Origin: Poriferisodalis sp965215815
GTDB lineage: Bacteria; Actinomycetota; Acidimicrobiia; Acidimicrobiales; Poriferisodalaceae
Direction: 5' to 3'
Length of the DNA: 64,000 nt
NCBI RefSeq assembly: GCF_965215815.1
Contig: NZ_CBDCEO010000013.1
Coordinates: 2,587,082 to 2,651,081 of the forward strand
Part shown: positions 8,348 to 17,324 of the stretch, one piece after another
Layout of the letters: every line of letters starts with the position of its first letter
How positions within the stretch are numbered: position 1 is the stretch's first letter
Made by a program: the position numbers and the translations under genes
Notes under the pieces: generated by a model
The model's input: only the letters and a program-made list of their open reading frames with translations
Databases searched by the model: none
Told to the model about the DNA's origin: nothing

Positions 8348-9388
8348 GTGATCATCGACTGCCATGGCCACTACACCACGGCCCCTCCACAACTTGGCGG
8401 GTACCGCGCCGCCCAGCGCGCCGCCTTCGATGTCGACCCGGCCCACGTCGGCGCGAAGGGTGTGCTCGACATCAGCGACGACGAGATTCGCGAGAGCATC
8501 GAGCAGAACCAGTTGCGCCTGCAACGCGAGCGTGGCTCGGACATCACCATCTTCTCGCCACGGGCCTCAGCGATGGGCCACCATGAAGGCAACGAGCACA
8601 CCTCGCGCTTCTGGTCCGAGCACTGCAACGAACTCATCCGCCGGGTCTGCGATCTAATTCCTGAGAACTTCGTACCGGTCTGCCAGCTGCCTCAGTCACC
8701 CGGTGTTCCGATCGACAGCTCGGTGCGCGAGCTGCGGCGATGTGTCGAAGAGATGGGCTTCATCGGCTGCAACGTCAATCCCGATCCCTCCGGTGGTTTC
8801 TGGACCGGCCCGCCGCTGGGCGACCCTTACTGGTGGCCCCTGTGGGAAGCCATGGCAGAGCTCGACGTGCCGGGAATGATCCACGTCAGCGGCACCTGCA
8901 ACCCAAACTTTCACGCCACCAGTTCGCACTATCTCGGAGCCGACACGACGGCGTTCGTCCAGATGATGATGTCCGACCTGTTCGCCGACCATCCCGACCT
9001 GAGGTTCGTGATCCCTCACGGCGGGGGAGCGGTGCCCTATCACTGGGGCCGGTTCCGAGGCATGGCCCAAGACATGGGACTGCGGCCACTCGATGAGTCG
9101 CTGCTGGGCAACGTGTTCTTCGACACCTGCGTGTATCACCAGCCCGGCATCGACGTCTTGGTGGAGGTCATCCCGCCGCAGAACATCCTGTTCGCGTCCG
9201 AGATGGTGGGGGCCGTGCGGGGCATCGACCCGACCACTGGGTTCAACTTTGACGACACGAAGCGCTACATCGACGCAGCGGATATCGGCGACGACGCCCG
9301 ACGCTTGATCTTCAGGGAGAATGCCTTCCGGGTGTATCCACGCTTAGCCGGCGCGCTCCAACTCCAACGAGCAGAGCAGGAGGGCTGA
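8348..9388 (+). CDS. ligJ: 4-oxalomesaconate hydratase (LigJ-type, amidohydrolase family)
   Basis: A 346-residue amidohydrolase-2 protein closely resembling Sphingobium LigJ. The metal site is DCHGHYT at the very N-terminus, with FSPRASAM, MIHVSGTCNP, VIPHGGGAVPYHWGRFRG, NVFFDTCVYHQPGI and the LigJ-characteristic EMVGAVRGIDPTTG. LigJ hydrates the ketone form of oxalomesaconate to 4-carboxy-4-hydroxy-2-oxoadipate in protocatechuate 4,5-cleavage. The GTG at 8348 has ggggaggcc upstream and places the metal motif at residues 4-10, as in the family; the earlier frame start adds an unrelated stretch. The stop overlaps the ligK start by one base (TGATG). Confidence 0.93.
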   Translation: MIIDCHGHYTTAPPQLGGYRAAQRAAFDVDPAHVGAKGVLDISDDEIRESIEQNQLRLQRERGSDITIFSPRASAMGHHEGNEHTSRFWSEHCNELIRRVCDLIPENFVPVCQLPQSPGVPIDSSVRELRRCVEEMGFIGCNVNPDPSGGFWTGPPLGDPYWWPLWEAMAELDVPGMIHVSGTCNPNFHATSSHYLGADTTAFVQMMMSDLFADHPDLRFVIPHGGGAVPYHWGRFRGMAQDMGLRPLDESLLGNVFFDTCVYHQPGIDVLVEVIPPQNILFASEMVGAVRGIDPTTGFNFDDTKRYIDAADIGDDARRLIFRENAFRVYPRLAGALQLQRAEQEG

Positions 9389-10071
9389 TGGTTGCCCGAC
9401 ATGTGATTGTCCGCACAATTGAGCGCGCCGACACAGAGGTCATTGCAGGCCTGGGCGCGGCCGGCACGGCCACCGTGCACGAGGCCATCGGCCGCCGCGG
9501 CTACCTGGGACCCGAGCTTCGGCCCATCGGGCAGGGCACGAAGGTTGGCGGCTCGGCCGTCACAGTGCTGTCCCATCCGGGCGACAACATGATGATCCAC
9601 GCAGCCGTGGAGGTCTGCCAGCCGAGCGACATCTTGGTGGTCACCAACACAGCGCCGTCCACACACGGTATGTTCGGCGACCTGCTGGCTTCCTCGCTGA
9701 TGGCTCGTGGCGTCGTTGGCCTGGTAATGGACGCCGGGGTCCGCGACACGATGGATCTGCGGGCCATGGGTTTCGCCGTATGGACCCGCCACGTGTCCTG
9801 CGAGGGCACGGTCAAGAACACCCCCGGTTCGGTCAATGTCCCTATCAGCATCGACGGCGTCATCATCAACCCGGGCGACGTCATTTGCGCCGACGACGAC
9901 GGTGTCGTGGCAGTGCCACGGGCCGAGGCCGCCTGGGCACTTGACCAGTCGAACGCCCGGCTCGCCAACGAAGAGGGCAGCCGGGCTCGCCTGCAAGCGG
10001 GCGAGTTGGGGCTCGACATGTACGGGCTGCGCCAAAAACTGGCGGAACTCGGTGTGGAGTGGGTCGATTGA
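9388..10071 (+). CDS. ligK: 4-carboxy-4-hydroxy-2-oxoadipate aldolase (LigK, RraA-like)
   Basis: A 227-residue RraA-fold class II aldolase that splits 4-carboxy-4-hydroxy-2-oxoadipate into pyruvate and oxaloacetate and can also decarboxylate oxaloacetate. Diagnostic segments are ATVHEAIGRRG, HPGDNMMIHAAVE, FGDLLASSLMARG, the metal/substrate motif DAGVRD, GTVKNTPGSVNVP, GDVICADDDGVV and LANEEGSRARLQAGELGLDMY. It is translationally coupled to ligJ (TGATG). This is the last step of the pathway although it is the second gene. Length matches LigK/GalC. Confidence 0.94.
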   Translation: MVARHVIVRTIERADTEVIAGLGAAGTATVHEAIGRRGYLGPELRPIGQGTKVGGSAVTVLSHPGDNMMIHAAVEVCQPSDILVVTNTAPSTHGMFGDLLASSLMARGVVGLVMDAGVRDTMDLRAMGFAVWTRHVSCEGTVKNTPGSVNVPISIDGVIINPGDVICADDDGVVAVPRAEAAWALDQSNARLANEEGSRARLQAGELGLDMYGLRQKLAELGVEWVD

Positions 10072-10175
10072 GTAAGCGCAGCGACGGTTCGGATGAGTTG
10101 GTCCCGCCATTTGGGCGCACGGATTGACGGTTGTGAAGCGGCACTACGGTCACGCTGGGGAGCTCGGGAGGGGTC

Positions 10176-11003
10176 ATGACGACTGAGGTCATCATCACCG
10201 GAACGGGGTACCCGGTACCCGACCCCCGCCGTGCAAGACCGAGCCTGCTGGTGCGCCACGGCGACCTGACGCTGCTGTTCGACGCAGGCCGCTCGACGGT
10301 GCAGCGCCTCGCTGGCGCAGGCGTGTGGCTTCCCCACCTCAGCGCGGTCTTCGTGACCCACCACCACAGTGACCATCTGACCGGGCTGGCCGACGTGGCC
10401 CTGAGCCGCTGGGTCATGGCTCGTCACGACGATTTCATACCGCTGCCGATTGTGGTGCCCGAAGGGCCCGCGGTCGACTACGTGAGCGAAATGCTCCATC
10501 CGTGGCGCCATGACCTCGCCGTCCGTCGCGATCATTCCCGCCGTGCCACGACTGCAGATGTGGAGGTGATCGCATTCGATGCGCCGACGTCGCCCACTGA
10601 GGTGTGGCGGAGCGGCGATGTGGTGGTGAGCGGTGACACGCTCGTCTGCGACGAGATGGCTGCCCTGGCTGGGGGCGCAGACGTGCTCATCTATGAGGCG
10701 ATGCTGTTTCCGGTGATCGAACAGGGATCGCCGATTCGACACTTCATCCTCGACTACCACGCGGACACACGGCTCATCGGGGTACAGGCAGCAGAGCTCG
10801 GAGTTCCAGCGCTGGTGCTCACCCACTTGATCCCGGCGCCGGGAATCGAGGTCGACGAACAGGATTTCACCGACGTCATTCGTGCTGGGGGCTTCACCGG
10901 CGAGCTGTTGGTGGCCGATGACCTCGACAAGGTGGTGCTTGAAGCCGGCTCGACGCCTCGTATCGAGCGGCGGGTCTCGGCTGATTCCGGCTCTGAGGCT
11001 TGA
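10176..11003 (+). CDS. MBL-fold metallo-hydrolase in the protocatechuate operon
   Basis: A 275-residue metallo-beta-lactamase-fold protein. The zinc motif THHHSDH (residues 61-67) is intact, with VVSGDTLVCDE later providing the bridging Asp, and a C-terminal THLIP His. The layout is like the RNase Z/arylsulfatase-type branch. It is the only operon member without a place in the known pathway. Possible roles are opening a lactone or ester intermediate or handling a feedstock ester; all are inference. It has a strong ribosome-binding site (gggagg) before the ATG and a 104-base gap after ligK, so it may also have its own promoter. Its stop lies three bases before the following gene. Confidence 0.85.
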   Translation: MTTEVIITGTGYPVPDPRRARPSLLVRHGDLTLLFDAGRSTVQRLAGAGVWLPHLSAVFVTHHHSDHLTGLADVALSRWVMARHDDFIPLPIVVPEGPAVDYVSEMLHPWRHDLAVRRDHSRRATTADVEVIAFDAPTSPTEVWRSGDVVVSGDTLVCDEMAALAGGADVLIYEAMLFPVIEQGSPIRHFILDYHADTRLIGVQAAELGVPALVLTHLIPAPGIEVDEQDFTDVIRAGGFTGELLVADDLDKVVLEAGSTPRIERRVSADSGSEA

Positions 11004-11006
11004 ACC

Positions 11007-12104
11007 TTGAGCCGCAACACTCACGAGATGGCACCGGGAGGCGTGCGGTGCATGGTCATGCGGGGCGGCACGTCCAAGGGTGCCTACTTCGTGGCTGACG
11101 AGCTGCCCGAAGATCCCGATGAACGAGACTCGCTGCTAGCGCGGGTCATGGGCTCGCCCGACCCGCGCCAGATTGACGGCATCGGCGGGGCGCACCCACT
11201 GACGTCCAAGGTGGCCGTGGTGTCGCCTTCGGACGATCCCGAAGCCGACGTGGACTACCTGTTCTTGCAGGTAGTCGTGGAAGATGGCTCGGTCAGCGAC
11301 CAGCAGAATTGCGGCAACTTGCTGGCGGGCGTAGGGCAGTTCGCCCTTGAGCGTGGCCTCGTCGCGACTAAGGGCACGCAGGCACAGGTCCGCATTCGCA
11401 TGCTCAACAGCGATGCTGTTGCCACGGCGACGTTCCCGCTGGACAGCGGCCTGCCGAATTATGAGGGCGATACGGCGATCTCGGGAGTTCCGGGCACCTC
11501 AGCGGAGGTTCGCCTGGACTTCGCAGATACTGCCGGTTCGACATGCGGTGCACTGCTGCCGACCGGAGCGGCCGCCGACATGATCGACGGCGTCGAAGTG
11601 ACCTGCGTGGACAACGGCATGCCGACCGTGGTGTTGCGGGCAGCTGATCTTGAAATCACCGGCGATGAGGCGCCGGCCGCGCTGGAGGCAAACCAGCCGT
11701 TCCGGGAACGGCTCGAGAGCATCCGTCGCCAGGCCGGCAAATTGATGAAGCTCGGAGATGTGAGCGGCACGACGGTGCCCAAGATGACGTTGGTGTCGGC
11801 CCCCCGCGCAGGTGGGAACATCTGCACGCGGACGTTCATTCCGCACCGTTGTCACGACGCCATCGGCGTGCTCGGCGCGGTCAGCGTGGCCACGGCACTG
11901 CGATTGCCCGGTGGTGCCGGTTCGGAGTTGCTGCGGCCGGGTGCCGACCCTGACCTCGTGGAAGTCGAGCACCCGACGGGCATTTTCGCCGCACGGGTGA
12001 AGATCGCCGAGGGTCCGCAGGGCCCAGTCGTGGGGCGCTCTGGGATCGTCCGCACGGCCCGCAAGCTGTTCGACGGTGTGGTGTTCCCGAGAACTGCTCA
12101 GTGA
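11007..12104 (+). CDS. ligU: 4-oxalomesaconate tautomerase/isomerase (GalD/LigU-type, PrpF family)
   Basis: A 365-residue PrpF-family protein with MRGGTSKGAYFVADELP, RQIDGIGGAHPLTSKVAVV, QNCGNLLAGVGQFALE and a C-terminal GIVRTARKLFDG. Its position between ligK and ligI supports a role in isomerising oxalomesaconate so that LigJ can hydrate it. The TTG at 11007 with tgagg upstream is the start taken here; an ATG at 11028 would shorten it by seven residues and cannot be excluded. It overlaps ligI at TGATG. It is paralogous to 446-1600. Confidence 0.9.
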   Translation: MSRNTHEMAPGGVRCMVMRGGTSKGAYFVADELPEDPDERDSLLARVMGSPDPRQIDGIGGAHPLTSKVAVVSPSDDPEADVDYLFLQVVVEDGSVSDQQNCGNLLAGVGQFALERGLVATKGTQAQVRIRMLNSDAVATATFPLDSGLPNYEGDTAISGVPGTSAEVRLDFADTAGSTCGALLPTGAAADMIDGVEVTCVDNGMPTVVLRAADLEITGDEAPAALEANQPFRERLESIRRQAGKLMKLGDVSGTTVPKMTLVSAPRAGGNICTRTFIPHRCHDAIGVLGAVSVATALRLPGGAGSELLRPGADPDLVEVEHPTGIFAARVKIAEGPQGPVVGRSGIVRTARKLFDGVVFPRTAQ

Positions 12105-12982
12105 TGGAACGCACGATCTCGCCGCCGCATCCTTCGCCGCACCCGCCGACGGCGTTCGCGCCTCCGCCCGGCACGACCGATGCGCACTGCCATGTCTTCG
12201 GGCCAGCGCATCGGTTCCCTTTCGCGCCCGAGGCCACCTACACCCCGCCCGATGCCGGTATCGACGACTTCGAGGTGCTGCAGGAGCGGCTGGGGCTCTC
12301 GCGGGCGGTGTTCGTGCAGGCCAGCTGCCACGGCACCGACAACGCCGCGATGGTGGACGCGCTTGTGCGGGGCAAGGGCCGCTACGCGGGCGTCGCAATG
12401 ATCGACGAGTCGTTCAGCGAGGCCGACATCGGCGCACTGCACGACGCGGGCGTGCGTGGGACCCGCTTCAACTTCGTGGCCCACCTTGGTGGCGCCCCCG
12501 AACTTGAGGTCTTCTGGCGTCTCGTGAACCGGGTACAACCTTTCGGGTGGCACATCGTCTTGCACTTCGATGCGAAGGACCTGCCGAAGTACGCAGAGTT
12601 GCTCGACCGCATGCCGTGCCCGTATGTCATCGACCACATGGCCCGCATCGACGCCAACGCCGGGCTCGACCAGGAGCCATTTGGGGCCCTGCTCGAGTTG
12701 ATGCGCGACGAGCGGGCTTGGGTCAAGGTGTCGGGCGCGGAGCGGCTCACCGCGGATGGCGGGCCGCCCTACGACGACGTCGTTCCCTATGCCCAGGCGC
12801 TCATTGCCGCGGCACCCGATCGCATCTTGTGGGGCACGGACTGGCCGCATCCGAACGTGCGCCACATGCCTGACGACGGCGACCTCGTCGATGTGCTCGC
12901 ATCATTCGCCCCTGACGAGGGCGTTCGCCGCCAGATTCTGGTCGCCAATCCCGAGACGCTGTACGACTTCGGCTGTGGTTGA
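12104..12982 (+). CDS. ligI: 2-pyrone-4,6-dicarboxylate hydrolase (LigI)
   Basis: A 292-residue amidohydrolase with the LigI features: TDAHCHVFGPAHRFPF near the N-terminus, VFVQASCHGTDNAAM, GVRGTRFNF, PYVIDHMARID and ILWGTDWPHPN. LigI opens the PDC lactone to 4-oxalomesaconate in a reaction that needs no metal in the studied enzyme. The ATG at 12104 overlaps the preceding stop (TGATG); a GTG one codon earlier is the alternative. LigI-type enzymes are specific for protocatechuate/gallate meta-cleavage routes, so this gene strongly anchors the operon's function. Confidence 0.94.
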   Translation: MERTISPPHPSPHPPTAFAPPPGTTDAHCHVFGPAHRFPFAPEATYTPPDAGIDDFEVLQERLGLSRAVFVQASCHGTDNAAMVDALVRGKGRYAGVAMIDESFSEADIGALHDAGVRGTRFNFVAHLGGAPELEVFWRLVNRVQPFGWHIVLHFDAKDLPKYAELLDRMPCPYVIDHMARIDANAGLDQEPFGALLELMRDERAWVKVSGAERLTADGGPPYDDVVPYAQALIAAAPDRILWGTDWPHPNVRHMPDDGDLVDVLASFAPDEGVRRQILVANPETLYDFGCG

Positions 12983-13002
12983 GAGTCGCCAAAAGGACTG
13001 CC

Positions 13003-13950
13003 GTGAAGATCATCCTTGCTGGAGAGGGAGCCATCGGACGCAGGCACATTGCGGCATTGCGTCGGATCGACGATGTTGAGGTAGTGGCTCTGTCGGGAGG
13101 CGGAGCAGAAGACACCGAGGCGTTTGCTGACGAGTTCGAGATTGACCGCTGGACCACAGATTTGTCTCAGGCCCTCACGCTCGACGCCGATGCCGTGATT
13201 CTGGCCACGCCGACGCCGCTGCACGCTGCCCAGGCCATCGAGACCATGCGGGCGGGCAAGCACGTGCTGGTCGAGATACCGATGGCCGACAATCTTGCCG
13301 ACAGCGAAGGGTTGGTGCAAGTTCAGCACCAGACGGGCCTCACCGCAATGGTGTGCCACACCCGTCGCTTCAATCCCAGTCACCAGTGGATCCACGAGCG
13401 CATCGCCACTGGTGAGTTGAAGCTGCAACACCTCGTTGTCGAGACGTTCTTCTTCAGGCGCGAGAATCGAAACGCGATGGGCAAGCCCCGCACGTGGACC
13501 GATCACCTGCTGTGGCACCATTCGTGCCACACCGTCGACTTGTTCGGCTACCAGACGGGGGAGCCGATAGCTGCCGGATGGGCGCAGCAAGGCCCGCTGC
13601 ACCCTGAGCTGGGCATCGCAATGGACATGACGATCGGCATGAACGTCCCGTCGGGCGCTCTGTGCACACTGTCGCTGTCGTTCAACAACAACGGACCCCT
13701 CGGCACGTTCTTTCGATATATCTGCGACAACGGCACCTACGTCGCTCGCTACGACGACCTTGTCGACGGCTACGACAATCCGGTGGATCTCTCGGGGGTG
13801 GCAGTCTCCAACGACGGCATCGAATTGCAGGACCGAGAGTTCATCTCGGCGGTGCTCGAGGGCCGCGAGCCCAACGCTTCGGTCAGCCAGTGCCTCGGGG
13901 CCATGCAAACGATCGACATGCTGGAGCAAACGCTGGCCGTCCCTGCCTAG
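13003..13950 (+). CDS. ligC: 4-carboxy-2-hydroxymuconate-6-semialdehyde dehydrogenase (LigC)
   Basis: A 315-residue Gfo/Idh/MocA-fold NADP-dependent dehydrogenase, the same length as Sphingobium LigC. The nucleotide-binding motif GEGAIGRRH is N-terminal, followed by GKHVLVEIPMAD, TRRFNPSHQWIH, WTDHLLWHHSCHTVDLFGYQ, HPELGIAMDM, LSLSFNNNGPLGTFFRY and ELQDREFI, all LigC-like. It oxidises the cyclised ring-cleavage product to 2-pyrone-4,6-dicarboxylate. The GTG at 13003 is preferred over the TTG at 12979 because aaagga lies just upstream and the length then fits. Its presence implies protocatechuate 4,5-dioxygenase (LigAB) elsewhere in the genome. Confidence 0.93.
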   Translation: MKIILAGEGAIGRRHIAALRRIDDVEVVALSGGGAEDTEAFADEFEIDRWTTDLSQALTLDADAVILATPTPLHAAQAIETMRAGKHVLVEIPMADNLADSEGLVQVQHQTGLTAMVCHTRRFNPSHQWIHERIATGELKLQHLVVETFFFRRENRNAMGKPRTWTDHLLWHHSCHTVDLFGYQTGEPIAAGWAQQGPLHPELGIAMDMTIGMNVPSGALCTLSLSFNNNGPLGTFFRYICDNGTYVARYDDLVDGYDNPVDLSGVAVSNDGIELQDREFISAVLEGREPNASVSQCLGAMQTIDMLEQTLAVPA

Positions 13951-13969
13951 AAGGCGGATGCGGCCGCAA

Positions 13970-14000
13970 TTGACACAAGTCCATAGTTGGACGCGCTATC
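13970..14000 (+). promoter_or_regulatory. Possible promoter of the ATP-grasp gene
   Basis: TTGACA at 13970-13975 is followed after 19 bases by GCTATC (13995-14000), with the ATG at 14010. This would place transcription start close to the ATG, as in the leaderless messages common in actinobacteria. The spacing is longer than usual and the -10 element is poor, so this is a weak call. Confidence 0.3.
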
Positions 14001-14009
14001 AAATGAGCC

Positions 14010-15497
14010 ATGGCGGAGCTGCACAGACCTGATGCCGAGGCGCTCGCCTATGACGAGGCGTTCGAGCGCGATGGCACGATCAGGCCGCTGTACCAAGCGA
14101 TCGTGGAGCGCTTCTCGGGCATGGACGCGGCCGAGCTGCGGCGCCGGGAACGCATCATCGAGGAGGAGTTCCGCCGCCAAGGCATCACGTTCACGGTCTA
14201 CGGCGATTCAAAGGGCACCGAGCGGACCTGGCCGATGGACCTGTTCCCGCGGCTGATTGCAGCGGCTGAATGGCAGGAGATCGAGAAGGGGCTGGCCCAG
14301 CGGGTCACGGCGCTGAACCGGTTCCTTGCCGACGTCTACACCGGCGAGGGAGCGGCCATGGCCGACGGCATCGTGCCTGCCTGGCTCGTGCGGTCGTCGG
14401 CGGGGTTCGAACGCAACGCGTTCGGGATCAGCGTGCCCCACGATGCCCACTGCGTGATCGCCGGCATCGACCTCGTTCGTGACGTTGAGGGCCAGTACCG
14501 GGTGCTGGAGGACAACCTGCGCAACCCCAGCGGGATCAGCTACGTCATCGAGAACCGAGCGGCGATGACCAAGGCGTTCCCCCGCCTGTGGGAGAACCAC
14601 ACGGTCGAGCCAGTAGGTCAGTACGGCCGGATGCTGCGCACGGCGCTGGAGTCGGTGGCGCCCACTGGGGCCGGCGACAAGCCGCTCATCGTGATCCTGA
14701 CACCGGGGATCTACAACTCCGCGTACTTCGAGCATGCGTTCCTGGCCCGTGAGATGGGCGTCGAGCTGGTGGAAGGTCCTGACCTGGTGGTGGATGAGCA
14801 TGTCGTCTACCTGCGCACCATCGAGGGCTTGGTGCCGGTCGACGTGATCTACCGGCGCATTGACGATGACTTCTTGGACCCGGTTGCGTTCCGGCCCGAT
14901 TCGACGCTGGGCGTGCCGGGGCTGCTCGGCGCTATCCGTGCGGGCACAGTGACGGTGTGCAATGCGGTGGGCAACGGCGTCGCCGACGACAAGGCGATCC
15001 ACCCCTACGTGACTGATCTGATTCGCTACTACTTGGGCGAGGAGCCGATCCTGCCCAACGTCGAGACCTACGTGATGTGGGAGCCCGACCAGCGAGCGGC
15101 AGCGTTTGAACGCTTGGATGAACTGGTCATCAAACCGGTGGGGGAGTCGGGCGGCGACGGCATCATCATCGGGCGCAACGCCACCGACTCCGAGCTGGCG
15201 GATGCCCAGGCCGAGATCGAGCGTGACCCACGCAATTGGGTTGTGCAGAAAGTGGTGGAGCTCTCGACGCTGGCCACGATGTGCGACGACGAGCTGGAGT
15301 CGCGCCACCTTGATCTGCGGCCGTTTGTGATCACCGGCGAGCGGACGCGGGTTTTTCCCGGCGGGCTCACGCGGGTGGCGATGCGGAAGGGTTCGCTGAT
15401 CGTGAATTCTTCCCAAGGGGGCGGCTCGAAGGACACGTGGGTGCTGGCGCCTGGCGCAGTGGCGAACGCATCGCTTCCGCAGGAGCCGGGCGCATGA
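14010..15497 (+). CDS. Circularly permuted ATP-grasp type 2 protein
   Basis: A 495-residue protein of the CP_ATPgrasp_2 family (older names DUF404/DUF407). Typical stretches are EEEFRRQGITFTVYGD, RVTALNRFLADVY, a long central SSAGFERNAFGISVPHDAHC, VLEDNLRNPSGISYVIENR, ELVEGPDLVV, VTVCNAVGNGVADDKAIHPYV, ELVIKPVGESGGDGI (ATP-grasp lysine/Gly loop) and RPFVITGE. Family members sit with alpha-E and transglutaminase genes and are thought to ligate amino acids or modify peptides; no product is known. The stop overlaps the next start (ATGA). Confidence 0.9.
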   Translation: MAELHRPDAEALAYDEAFERDGTIRPLYQAIVERFSGMDAAELRRRERIIEEEFRRQGITFTVYGDSKGTERTWPMDLFPRLIAAAEWQEIEKGLAQRVTALNRFLADVYTGEGAAMADGIVPAWLVRSSAGFERNAFGISVPHDAHCVIAGIDLVRDVEGQYRVLEDNLRNPSGISYVIENRAAMTKAFPRLWENHTVEPVGQYGRMLRTALESVAPTGAGDKPLIVILTPGIYNSAYFEHAFLAREMGVELVEGPDLVVDEHVVYLRTIEGLVPVDVIYRRIDDDFLDPVAFRPDSTLGVPGLLGAIRAGTVTVCNAVGNGVADDKAIHPYVTDLIRYYLGEEPILPNVETYVMWEPDQRAAAFERLDELVIKPVGESGGDGIIIGRNATDSELADAQAEIERDPRNWVVQKVVELSTLATMCDDELESRHLDLRPFVITGERTRVFPGGLTRVAMRKGSLIVNSSQGGGSKDTWVLAPGAVANASLPQEPGA

Positions 15498-17317
15498 TCC
15501 TGGCGCGCCATGCCGACTCGATGCTGTGGGCGGGCCGCTACCTGGAGCGGGCAGACACCATTGCCCGGTGTGTGTGGGTGGAGGCCAACGCGGTCATGCA
15601 CCGCCAGCCCACCGAGGCCCGGCTGGCGTCTCGCCGGCTGGTGCAGGCGCTCGGGCTGCAGGAGGAATTCGTGGCCGCCCGGGTCAGCACCGGGCCATAC
15701 GCCGTTATGGATTTCCTGGTTTCCGATGACTCGCATCCCGGCTCGGTGGTGTCATCTGTGGGGGCCGTGCGCGAGAACCTGCGCATTGTGCGCGACCGCA
15801 TTCCGGTGGAGCTGTGGGAGGAGGCCAACAGCCTGCACATCCTCATGCAGAGCGCCAAAGCGGTCAGCGCCGGAACACGGGAGCAGACCGGCGGCGAGGT
15901 GTCGAGGATGTCGGTCATCACCGCCCGGCGCGGATGCCGTTCGCTGAGCGGCGTGATGACTGAGTCGATGATGCGAGACGAGGGCTATGCCTTCATGGAG
16001 GTGGGCCGGCTGCTCGAGCGCTCGATCTTGACGGTCGAGTTGCTGAAGTCGGGCCTGGGGACCGGCGGCGACGTGTTCGACGGCAACCGGCTGCTGGCGT
16101 TCACTCATTCGCTGCAGGCGGCCCACCGCGAGATCGGCCACTCGCCGAGCTGGGCTGCGGTGGCGAGATTCCTGCTCCAGCACTCCAATCTGCCCCGATC
16201 GGTGCTGTGGTGTCTGGGGCGGGTGGAGCAGCGACTCGAGGATCTGGCGGCGGCAGCAGGTGCGGTTGCGACGCCGCGTCGCCGCGCTGGGGCACTGCGA
16301 GCGCACCTGGAATACGGCGAACTCGACGGGTCGCTGGCCGAAGAGCCCGAGACCGAGTTGGCCCAGTTGGGTACGGCGTTGGCCACGCTTGCGACTCGCG
16401 ACTATTTCGGCACCACGGTGGACCATCTCGGGGTGCGTGGGCCGCACGAAGAGCTGCTGGTGGTGGCTGAGGCGTCGGTGGAGACGACGGCGATCGAGGC
16501 CACGCCTGAGCCGGTGAGCTGCGAGCGACTCAGAGATCAGCAGTTCCTCAACGAACACGTGGAGTACTTGGCGCCTTCGCAACATGTGCAGTGGGGAGAC
16601 CTCATCAACGAGGTGGCCTCGTGGGCGATCGGCTCGGCTGCCGATGAGGTGCGTGAGCAGGTGCTCGCGATCATTCAGGCGGTGCCCACCGTGCTGACCT
16701 ACGAACACGGCTCGACCTCGATCGGGGTGACGTTGGAGGAGTTGATCGACGGCGGTCGGGGTGTGTGCCAGGACTTTGCCCACCTGGCCGTGGGCATGTT
16801 GCGCTGCGTCGGCATCCCTGCCCGCTATGTGTCCGGCTACCTGTTCGCGCTCGACGAGACGCAGCTTGACTGGACTGGCGCCGACGAGGTTTCGGCTGTA
16901 CCGGCGGGGTGGGCCGAGGAATTCGAAGCGGCAGGTTCCGCCGATGATGTGGACGGCGTATTGAGTTCAAATGAGCCAGGGCCGGCAGCGGTGTCTGTGC
17001 AGACGCACGCCTGGATCGAGGCCGTTGTGCCCGGTTCTGGCTGGTATGCGCTCGATCCCACCAATGGCGGATCGGTCGGCGAGCGCCACGTGATAATCGG
17101 TCATGGACGCGACTACAACGATGTCCCGCCGGTGCGTGGCGTCTTTCACGGCTCGGCTGACGCCGAGGTTGACGCTGAGGTGATCATCGCTCAGCCGACC
17201 GCTCCGATATCCATGGTGACCGAGCCGATCCGCCGCCGGTCCAGCGTCGCAGTCAGTTCTCCTGCCAATGTCGTTGGCCGGCAGCAGGCCACGCAACAAC
17301 ATCAACAGCAGCAGTAG
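15494..17317 (+). CDS. Alpha-E domain/transglutaminase-like fusion protein
   Basis: A 607-residue fusion. Residues 1-310 form an alpha-E domain beginning LARHADSMLWAGRYLERADT. Residues about 340-560 are a transglutaminase-like cysteine protease domain with its N-terminal strand region, the catalytic Cys in GGRGVCQDFAHL, His in QTHAWIEAVVP and Asp in ALDPTNG. The C-terminus is Gln-rich and disordered. In most genomes these are two genes next to the ATP-grasp gene; here they are one chain, which supports physical cooperation of the two activities. The ATG at 15494 overlaps the upstream stop; longer frame starts were rejected as they lie inside the ATP-grasp gene. Substrate unknown, probably a peptide or isopeptide. 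Confidence 0.88.
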   Translation: MILARHADSMLWAGRYLERADTIARCVWVEANAVMHRQPTEARLASRRLVQALGLQEEFVAARVSTGPYAVMDFLVSDDSHPGSVVSSVGAVRENLRIVRDRIPVELWEEANSLHILMQSAKAVSAGTREQTGGEVSRMSVITARRGCRSLSGVMTESMMRDEGYAFMEVGRLLERSILTVELLKSGLGTGGDVFDGNRLLAFTHSLQAAHREIGHSPSWAAVARFLLQHSNLPRSVLWCLGRVEQRLEDLAAAAGAVATPRRRAGALRAHLEYGELDGSLAEEPETELAQLGTALATLATRDYFGTTVDHLGVRGPHEELLVVAEASVETTAIEATPEPVSCERLRDQQFLNEHVEYLAPSQHVQWGDLINEVASWAIGSAADEVREQVLAIIQAVPTVLTYEHGSTSIGVTLEELIDGGRGVCQDFAHLAVGMLRCVGIPARYVSGYLFALDETQLDWTGADEVSAVPAGWAEEFEAAGSADDVDGVLSSNEPGPAAVSVQTHAWIEAVVPGSGWYALDPTNGGSVGERHVIIGHGRDYNDVPPVRGVFHGSADAEVDAEVIIAQPTAPISMVTEPIRRRSSVAVSSPANVVGRQQATQQHQQQQ

Positions 17318-17324
17318 AGCGCGG

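Noticed and set aside
9501..11024. 507-residue minus-strand frame over ligK and the MBL gene
   Set aside because: Low-quality composition and antisense to two clear family members.
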